A stretch of 5,099 nt of DNA from Spirochaetaceae bacterium (GTDB taxonomy: Bacteria > Spirochaetota > Spirochaetia > DSM-27196 > SKKC01). The position numbers and the translations under genes were made by a program. How positions within the stretch are numbered: position 1 is the first letter of the stretch; each line of letters begins with the position of its first letter. This document shows, piece by piece, positions 1-4,149 of this stretch. The notes under the pieces are model-generated. The model was not told the DNA's origin. It searched no databases and saw only the letters and a program-made list of their open reading frames with translations. Where the stretch lies: the NCBI GenBank assembly GCA_003554375.1, contig PWGF01000078.1:1-5099 (forward strand), read 5' to 3'.

Positions 1-1
1 A

Positions 2-2323
2 GAGTCGGCTACCGGAAGTCAGAGTGGCGCAGAAGCTCAGCCCGAATCAGCGGCCCGGGCGACCGGGAAAGCTGGAGACGGCGCCCAATCCGGGGCACGC
101 CCGGCGCAACCTCAGAGACCCCAGCCGGCACCTTACCGTCGTCCGGGAAGTACGGGCAAACCCATTGATCCCAGCGCTCGTACGCCGCGCCCGGGACCGG
201 GAAAAGGCGGGCCCCAGAAGCCCGGCGGGCCCCACAAGCCCGGCGGACCCCAACGGGGTGGCGGCGGAGTAGAGGCGCGAACCCCACGGCCCGGTGGGCC
301 GGCGCGTCAGGGTGGGCCTTCGGGTGATCGCAAGGGCCCTCCGCCCGCCGGAGAGAAGAAGGAACAGCGTGGAGCGCCCGAGCGGAAGCCTTCTTCGCGG
401 AAGTACTACAAGTCAAAGAAGCAGCGAGAACAGTTCAGCAGGCGAGAGCGGCACCAAGAGAAGGAAATCCAGTATAAGCAGAAGCAGAAGGATAAGCCGC
501 AGCGAGCCAAGGCGGTACCGAAAGAGATCGATATCATGGAGGTCATCACGGTCAGTGACCTTGCTCGCAAGATGAACCTAAAGGCCTCCGATCTCATCGG
601 CAAGCTCATGAACATGGGGATGATGGTTACCATCAATCAGCAGATTGATGCCGAGACCGCGGAGATCCTCGCAAGCGAGTACGGCTGTAAGGTTAATATC
701 GTGAGCCTCTACGATGAGGCAATCGTGGAGCGCAACAAGAAGGAGCCGGAAGATGTTCGCGCCCGTCCGGCAATCGTGACGGTGATGGGACACGTCGACC
801 ACGGTAAGACAAAGCTTCTGGACGCCATTCGACGGACGCACGTGGTAGAGGGCGAATCCGGCGGCATTACTCAGCATATCGGCGCCTATCAGGTGGATAC
901 TGACCACGGGAAGGTTACCTTCTTAGATACTCCGGGGCATGAGGCATTTACCCTTATGCGTGCGCGGGGTGCTCAGGTTACCGATATCGTTATCTTGGTA
1001 GTTGCCGCGGACGACGGGGTCATGCCTCAGACGCGGGAAGCGGTGGACCATGCCCGTGCGGCGAAAGTTCCGATCATTGTTGCCGTCAACAAGATAGACC
1101 GGGCGGATGCCAACCCGGATCGGGTGAAGCAGCAGCTCTCGGAGCTCGATCTCATGCCGGAAGAGTGGGGCGGAAGCACCCTGTTCTGTGAGGTATCCGC
1201 TCTCAAGGAACAGGGCGTTAAGGAGCTTCTGGAGACCGTTGCGCTTCAGTCAGAGTTGCTCGAGCTCAAGGCGGGCTACGATACACGAGCCGAAGGCAAG
1301 GTCATCGAGACGCGGATCGACGCAGGTCGGGGAACGGTCTGTTCGATGCTTGTGGAGAAAGGCGTGCTCCGCGTAGGAGATAACTTTGTAGCGGGGGTGT
1401 ATCCGGGGCGTGTCCGCGCGATGTTCAACGACCGGGGTGAACGCGTTAAGGAGGCGGTTCCGAGCATGCCGGTAGAGATTACCGGCTTAGGCGGCATGCC
1501 GGATGCCGGTGATCCCTTTGAGGTAACCGAGGACGAGCGAACCGCACGTGAGGTTGGGGAAAAACGTCAAGAGCTCCGGAAGATGGAGGAAGCGCGGAAC
1601 GTCAAGAAAATTACGTTGGATAACCTCTACGATACAATTCAAGAGGGTGAGATCCAGGAGCTAAAGGTGGTCATCAAGGGCGACGTGCACGGCTCCGTGG
1701 AAGCCTTACGGAGCTCTCTTGAGAAGCTATCTACTGCAGCCATTCGTCTTGCGGCCATTCGGGCCGCTGCGGGTGCCATTAACGAGTCGGACGTGATGCT
1801 TGCCTCTGCTTCAAACGCCATCATTGTCGGTTTCCATGTGCGGCCGACTCCCCGTGCACAGGAGCTTGCGGAACGAGAGAAGGTTGAAATCCGCAAGTAC
1901 GGAGTGATCTACGACGCAATCGACGACATCCGGAAAGCCATGGAAGGCATGCTCGCGCCCGAGCTGCGCGAGGAGACGATCGGCCAGGTTGAGGTCCGAG
2001 ATACCTTCAAGGTGCCGAAGATCGGGACGGTGGCGGGTTGCCGCGTTACAAGCGGTCAGATCCGTCGCAATGCCAAGGTAAGGCTGTACCGGGACGGAGT
2101 GGAGATCCATAGTGGGAAGGTCGTCTCATTGAAGCGTTTCCAGGACGATGCCAAGCTTGTGGAAGCTGGATACGAGTGCGGCGTTGGTATCGAACGCTTC
2201 AACGACATCAAGCCCGGCGATCAGATCGAGGTTATCGAGGTCAAAGAAATCCAGAAGAGCCTGGATGATACGAGATCGGATGAAACCGCGGTTCAGGCAG
2301 GGCAGCGACAGGGCGGCGAATGA
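2..2323 (+). CDS. infB: Translation initiation factor IF-2 (5'-partial)
   Basis: IF-2 is the GTPase that brings fMet-tRNA to the 30S subunit and promotes 70S joining. Frame 2 is open from the window edge to the TGA at 2321, giving 773 residues; the true start lies upstream. Numbering from base 2, residues 1-130 are a low-complexity Gly/Pro/Arg/Gln linker, about 130-175 a Lys/Arg/Gln-rich segment, and about 177-235 the IF2-N domain. The G domain has G1 GHVDHGKT (263-270), the switch I GITQHIGA stretch, G3 DTPGH (309-313), G4 NKID (363-366) and G5 SAL (399-401). The beta-barrel domain II, the C1 domain (GDVHGSVEAL near 560) and the fMet-tRNA-binding C2 domain (about 660-750) follow, then a short polar tail. 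The ATG at 536 is internal: it falls just before the IF2-N domain, and coding continues upstream without a stop. The stop overlaps the rbfA start. Identity is essentially certain; only the missing N-terminus is unknown. Confidence 0.98.
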   Translation, partial: ESATGSQSGAEAQPESAARATGKAGDGAQSGARPAQPQRPQPAPYRRPGSTGKPIDPSARTPRPGPGKGGPQKPGGPHKPGGPQRGGGGVEARTPRPGGPARQGGPSGDRKGPPPAGEKKEQRGAPERKPSSRKYYKSKKQREQFSRRERHQEKEIQYKQKQKDKPQRAKAVPKEIDIMEVITVSDLARKMNLKASDLIGKLMNMGMMVTINQQIDAETAEILASEYGCKVNIVSLYDEAIVERNKKEPEDVRARPAIVTVMGHVDHGKTKLLDAIRRTHVVEGESGGITQHIGAYQVDTDHGKVTFLDTPGHEAFTLMRARGAQVTDIVILVVAADDGVMPQTREAVDHARAAKVPIIVAVNKIDRADANPDRVKQQLSELDLMPEEWGGSTLFCEVSALKEQGVKELLETVALQSELLELKAGYDTRAEGKVIETRIDAGRGTVCSMLVEKGVLRVGDNFVAGVYPGRVRAMFNDRGERVKEAVPSMPVEITGLGGMPDAGDPFEVTEDERTAREVGEKRQELRKMEEARNVKKITLDNLYDTIQEGEIQELKVVIKGDVHGSVEALRSSLEKLSTAAIRLAAIRAAAGAINESDVMLASASNAIIVGFHVRPTPRAQELAEREKVEIRKYGVIYDAIDDIRKAMEGMLAPELREETIGQVEVRDTFKVPKIGTVAGCRVTSGQIRRNAKVRLYRDGVEIHSGKVVSLKRFQDDAKLVEAGYECGVGIERFNDIKPGDQIEVIEVKEIQKSLDDTRSDETAVQAGQRQGGE
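209..262 (+). repeat. In-frame 18-bp repeat in the IF-2 linker
   Basis: Three 18-base units run head to tail in the infB frame (209-226, 227-244, 245-262). The first two differ at one base and encode GPQKPG and GPHKPG; the third is degenerate (GPQRGG). They belong to a longer Gly/Pro/Arg-rich linker. IF-2 linkers are known to vary greatly in length and composition between species, so I read this as repeat-driven linker growth, not a separate element. Confidence 0.75.
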
Positions 2324-2667
2324 GCACGGAGAGGCATCAGCGACTTGAGCATCAGCTTACGCAGCGACTCGCAACGGTCATTCTCAATGGTGAGGTGAAG
2401 GATCCTCGAGTGTCTCGAATGGCGGTAATCGCAGGGGTGAAACTCTCGCCTGACCAGAAGCATGCCACGGTGCGCGTGGGCGGGTATCTGAGTGAGAATG
2501 ACCTTGCAGCCACGGTCGAGGGGCTGAACTCCGCGGGAGGATTCCTGCAAGGGGTTATTGCTCGGAGTGTACGGATGAAGTGGACTCCGCGGTTACGGTT
2601 CGTTGAGGATCGCAGTATCGCCGAGGGGTTCGAAGTAACGCAGAAGCTAAAGGAACTGGGTTTCTAG
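2320..2667 (+). CDS. rbfA: 30S ribosome-binding factor A
   Basis: RbfA is a small single-domain KH-type protein that binds the immature 30S subunit near the 16S rRNA helix 1 and 5' region and is needed for late maturation and cold growth. The 115-residue product has the family's usual length. Recognisable blocks are the N-terminal helix with QLTQRLATVI, the conserved KDPRVSRMAVIAGVKLSPD (about 27-45), the Ala-Gly interrupted KH turn (SAGGFLQ, about 71-77), and the C-terminal MKWTPRLRFVEDRSIAEG. The start ATG at 2320 overlaps the infB TGA as ATGA, and I see no AGGAGG-like Shine-Dalgarno before it, so translation probably depends on coupling to infB. Its place between infB and truB is the usual one. 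Confidence 0.96.
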   Translation: MSTERHQRLEHQLTQRLATVILNGEVKDPRVSRMAVIAGVKLSPDQKHATVRVGGYLSENDLAATVEGLNSAGGFLQGVIARSVRMKWTPRLRFVEDRSIAEGFEVTQKLKELGF

Positions 2668-3555
2668 ATGCATTCAGGCGGGCTGATTGTATTGTGGAAG
2701 TCGGCGGGGAAGACTTCCTTTGAGGCCCTTTCCCCGGTCAAGCGGCAGCTGCCGGGGGCGAAGGTGGGCCACGCGGGGACGCTCGATAAGTTTGCCACCG
2801 GGGTGCTAGTGGTTCTGGTGGGGCGCATGACCCGGCTAATGGCGCGGCTGCAGCATGCTATCAAGACATATGAAGCGGTTTTTCGCTTTGGCACGGAGAC
2901 GGAAACGTTGGATCCGGAAGGTGCCGTAGTTCGGGAGCGATCCGTACCTGACCGTCGTACTATCGAAAGCCGGCTTCCCGGCTTCAAGGGACAGATTACT
3001 CAGTATCCGCCGGCGTTCTCCGCGGTTCACGTAGATGGCGAGCGTGCGTACCGGCGAGCGCGTCGCGGTGAGACGGTTCGCATGCATTCGCGGGAGGTCC
3101 GGATAGAAGAGCTCTCGCTGTTAGAGTGGGATCCGCCCGATGCGCGAGTCCGCGTTATGTGTTCCGGAGGTACGTATGTGCGCTCGTTAGCGCGAGATCT
3201 GGCTGAAGCGTGTGATTCCTGTGCGTATGTACGGGAGCTGACGCGAACCGCAGTCGGCCCCTTTGGTCAGGGAGAGGCGGTTGACCCACGCGAGCTGGAC
3301 CCGGAAGTGCATCTGATACCGCCCGAACAGTTCGTGCGACGTCTGCCGGGGGTGAACTGCGCGGTAATCAAGATGGAGCAAGCGGGGCGGATAGCGAACG
3401 GTGCTCCGCTTACGGACGATCGGATTCACGATCCTCCTAGGGAGGACGGTTTGGTCGCTGTATACACGCGGAACGGGTCATTCGTAGCGCTGGCGGATCG
3501 GCGTAATGGGTACTACGAGTACCAGGTGGTGGTTCCCGAGGCTGTCTCGGGTTGA
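2668..3555 (+). CDS. truB: tRNA pseudouridine(55) synthase TruB
   Basis: TruB isomerises U55 to pseudouridine in the T-loop of elongator tRNAs. The 295-residue product is close to the length of PUA-bearing bacterial TruB. The catalytic motif GHAGTLDKFATG places the nucleophile at Asp40 (Asp48 in E. coli). Tyr68 in KTYEA, the YPPAFSAVHVDGERAY block (113-128) and the SGGTYVRSLARDL block (166-178, with Arg172) complete the active site. The last ~75 residues (from about VIKMEQAGRIANG to YYEYQVVVP) look like the C-terminal PUA-type RNA-binding domain. The usual Pro-Leu after the catalytic Asp is Lys-Phe here, which I recall from spirochaete homologues. The start abuts the rbfA stop with no gap, and AGGA at 2651-2654 is a distant, weak Shine-Dalgarno, so coupling to rbfA is likely. 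The TGA stop lies inside the -35 box of the next promoter. Confidence 0.96.
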   Translation: MHSGGLIVLWKSAGKTSFEALSPVKRQLPGAKVGHAGTLDKFATGVLVVLVGRMTRLMARLQHAIKTYEAVFRFGTETETLDPEGAVVRERSVPDRRTIESRLPGFKGQITQYPPAFSAVHVDGERAYRRARRGETVRMHSREVRIEELSLLEWDPPDARVRVMCSGGTYVRSLARDLAEACDSCAYVRELTRTAVGPFGQGEAVDPRELDPEVHLIPPEQFVRRLPGVNCAVIKMEQAGRIANGAPLTDDRIHDPPREDGLVAVYTRNGSFVALADRRNGYYEYQVVVPEAVSG

Positions 3556-3580
3556 CACCGATGAGGGTGACATTGATAAT
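3552..3580 (+). promoter_or_regulatory. Sigma-70-type promoter for rpsO(-pnp)
   Basis: The -35 hexamer TTGACA (3552-3557) is a perfect consensus match. It is followed by a 17-base spacer and the -10 hexamer GATAAT (3575-3580, 5 of 6). The TGA of truB is contained in the -35 box (3553-3555). Transcription would start at about 3586-3590, giving rpsO an untranslated leader of roughly 220 bases. E. coli rpsO also has its own promoter inside this operon. This is inferred from sequence only; no start site has been mapped. Confidence 0.75.
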
Positions 3581-3584
3581 CGAG

Positions 3585-3614
3585 CTGTGAAGCGGGCGCG
3601 GTGGAGCTTCACGG
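3585..3614 (+). promoter_or_regulatory. Leader hairpin 1, at the predicted RNA 5' end
   Basis: GTGAAGC (3587-3593) pairs perfectly with GCTTCAC (3606-3612), and an extra U-G and C-G pair outside extend this to 9 pairs around a 12-base G-rich loop. The perfect arm begins where the promoter predicts the transcript to start, so it could protect the 5' end. Its loop contains GGCGC (3595-3599), the same word as the right arm of the large hairpin at 3655-3706, so the two could compete for the same partner. Confidence 0.55.
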
Positions 3615-3631
3615 AGGAAATGTGGAGGAGT

Positions 3632-3654
3632 CTGCCGTTTGGTAGGTTCGGCAG
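3632..3654 (+). promoter_or_regulatory. Leader hairpin 2
   Basis: CTGCCG (3632-3637) pairs with CGGCAG (3649-3654) around an 11-base loop, with a U-G pair possible outside. It ends exactly where the large hairpin at 3655 begins, so the two helices could stack coaxially. It is preceded by a purine-rich segment (3613-3630) with two Shine-Dalgarno-like GGAGGA/GGAGGAG words. Confidence 0.45.
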
Positions 3655-3706
3655 GACGCTTCTGAAGCGCCGGGCATAGCCAGGTACGCGGCGCCTCAAG
3701 AGCGTC
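3655..3706 (+). promoter_or_regulatory. Large leader hairpin 3 (17-nt arms)
   Basis: The left arm (3655-3671, beginning GACGCTTC) pairs with the right arm (3690-3706, ending GAGCGTC). Fourteen pairs are Watson-Crick and one is G-U; the two A-C mismatches are 3662/3699 and 3666/3695. The 18-base loop contains GGC-ATA-GCC, which could form a small inner hairpin. Arm length and symmetry are well beyond what a short spacer should show by chance. It could be an RNase III substrate, an S15 binding platform, or both; no U-run follows, so termination is unlikely. Confidence 0.65.
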
Positions 3707-3708
3707 TG

Positions 3709-3723
3709 GGATGGGTTTCATCC
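3709..3723 (+). promoter_or_regulatory. Leader hairpin 4
   Basis: GGATG (3709-3713) and CATCC (3719-3723) form a perfect 5-bp stem with a 5-base loop, two bases after the large hairpin and just before the segment complementary to the rpsO Shine-Dalgarno. It is short and could be chance on its own; it is listed because it continues a row of four helices. Confidence 0.35.
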
Positions 3724-3728
3724 GCCGG

Positions 3729-3805
3729 CTTCTCCCGCCTCTTGATGATTCACGTACTCGCTTCACTGCATACTCTTTGAGAAAAATAGAGGAATGAGGG
3801 AGAAG
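3729..3805 (+). promoter_or_regulatory. Shine-Dalgarno-sequestering long-range pairing before rpsO
   Basis: CTTCTCCC (3729-3736) is perfectly complementary to GGGAGAAG (3798-3805), which contains most of the rpsO Shine-Dalgarno and ends three bases before the start codon. The helix would close a 61-base, A/U-richer loop. CCTCT (3738-3742) also complements AGAGG (3788-3792) as an alternative. If formed, it would block 30S access to rpsO, so its opening or stabilisation is a plausible control point. The purine/pyrimidine bias of both sides raises the chance rate, so confidence is moderate. Confidence 0.45.
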
Positions 3806-3807
3806 AG

Positions 3808-4077
3808 ATGCCTCTAACGCAGGATGAGAAGAAGGAGATTGTCCGGAAGTTCGGGGAATCGGAGCAAGATACCGGTCGGACCGAGGTGCAGGTAGCGCTA
3901 CTGACCAAGCGCATCGAGGAACTGACCGAGCATTTGAAGACGCACAAGAAGGATCACGCTTCACGTCGCGGGCTGCTGAAGCTCGTAGGAAGACGGCGAA
4001 GGCTTCTGCGGTATCTGCAGCGCAACGACCTCGACCGCTATAGGTCGCTGATCGGGGACTTGGGTCTCCGTAAGTAA
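3808..4077 (+). CDS. rpsO: 30S ribosomal protein S15
   Basis: S15 is a primary 16S rRNA-binding protein: it grips the three-way junction of helices 20-22 in the central domain and contributes to an intersubunit bridge. The 89-residue product matches the family length exactly and is collinear throughout. The RNA-contacting residues are all present (numbering from Met1): Thr22, Gly23, Gln28, His42, His46, Asp49, Ser52 and Tyr69. They lie in the segments TGRTEVQV, LTEHLKTHKKDH and SRRGLLKLVGRRRRLLRYL. The ATG is preceded by GAGGGAG (3796-3802) with a spacing of about five bases. rpsO has its own upstream promoter and a structured leader, and it precedes pnp as in many bacteria. S15 commonly represses its own translation; the leader suggests the same here. 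Confidence 0.98.
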   Translation: MPLTQDEKKEIVRKFGESEQDTGRTEVQVALLTKRIEELTEHLKTHKKDHASRRGLLKLVGRRRRLLRYLQRNDLDRYRSLIGDLGLRK

Positions 4078-4078
4078 T

Positions 4079-4120
4079 GCGCTCGGGGCCCGCGATGATT
4101 TCGATTGGCCCGATGAGCGT
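4079..4120 (+). promoter_or_regulatory. rpsO-pnp intergenic hairpin, candidate RNase III site
   Basis: Two bases after the rpsO stop begins a nested stem. CGCTC (4080-4084) pairs with GAGCG (4115-4119), with an outer G-U pair. After a small asymmetric internal loop, GGGCC (4086-4090) pairs with GGCCC (4107-4111), and CGA (4093-4095) pairs with TCG (4101-4103) over a 5-base loop. No U-tract follows, which argues against an intrinsic terminator. In E. coli the pnp leader hairpin at this position is cut by RNase III, after which PNPase represses its own mRNA. An equivalent role here is inference from position and shape. Confidence 0.55.
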
Positions 4121-4135
4121 GCGGTGAACTCTTCT

Positions 4136-4141
4136 GAAGGA
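4136..4141 (+). promoter_or_regulatory. Ribosome binding site of pnp
   Basis: GAAGGA lies eight bases before the pnp ATG, an ordinary spacing, and it supports that start over downstream codons. Its first bases belong to a 9-base word, CTTCTGAAG, that also occurs in the large rpsO leader hairpin (3659-3667). Confidence 0.75.
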
Positions 4142-4149
4142 CGTGAGCT

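Larger units (their letters stand above)
3585..3807 (+). promoter_or_regulatory. Structured 5' leader of rpsO, candidate S15 autoregulatory RNA
   Basis: This stretch between the promoter and the rpsO start holds no recognisable gene but several consecutive inverted repeats, and it ends with the Shine-Dalgarno region GAGGGAG (3796-3802). The hairpins are at 3585-3614, 3632-3654, 3655-3706 and 3709-3723, and a long-range pairing (3729-3736 with 3798-3805) covers the ribosome binding site. S15 is known to repress its own mRNA in several phyla through unrelated leader structures, which makes S15 the natural candidate ligand. Binding by S15 is inference. A transcript from the upstream operon would also contain this segment. 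I see no poly-U tract that would make any of the hairpins an intrinsic terminator. Confidence 0.6.

Noticed and set aside
9..416. Open frames on the - strand and in + frame 3 over the infB linker
   Set aside because: High G+C and Gly/Pro/Arg codons remove stops from several frames at once; only frame 2 continues into the IF-2 domains.
1154..1509. Four copies of ATGCCGG in infB (1154, 1466, 1496, 1503), suggestive of a short uptake or recognition word
   Set aside because: They fall in coding sequence, two of them at Met-Pro codons, and occur in only one gene; coding bias and local chance suffice.
3561..3590. Nine-codon ORF MRVTLIIEL just after truB
   Set aside because: It lies between and over the promoter elements, mostly upstream of the predicted transcript start, and has no Shine-Dalgarno.
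3631..3657. tRNA-like T-loop word GGTTCG in the rpsO leader
   Set aside because: No acceptor, D or anticodon arms can be assembled around it, and no CCA-compatible end is visible.
3655..3706. Large hairpin as an intrinsic terminator after truB
   Set aside because: The sequence after the right arm is TGGGATGGG, not a U-tract, and rpsO follows in the same direction.
3742..3774. Second promoter closer to rpsO (TTGATG and CATACT)
   Set aside because: Spacing is 21 bases and both hexamers match only partly, far weaker than the promoter at 3552-3580.
3437..3964. 175-codon open frame on the - strand spanning the truB-rpsO gap
   Set aside because: It overlaps the truB end and the rpsO start, its product is low-complexity Pro/Arg/Ser without a domain, and it would run through the promoter and hairpins; treated as a shadow frame.
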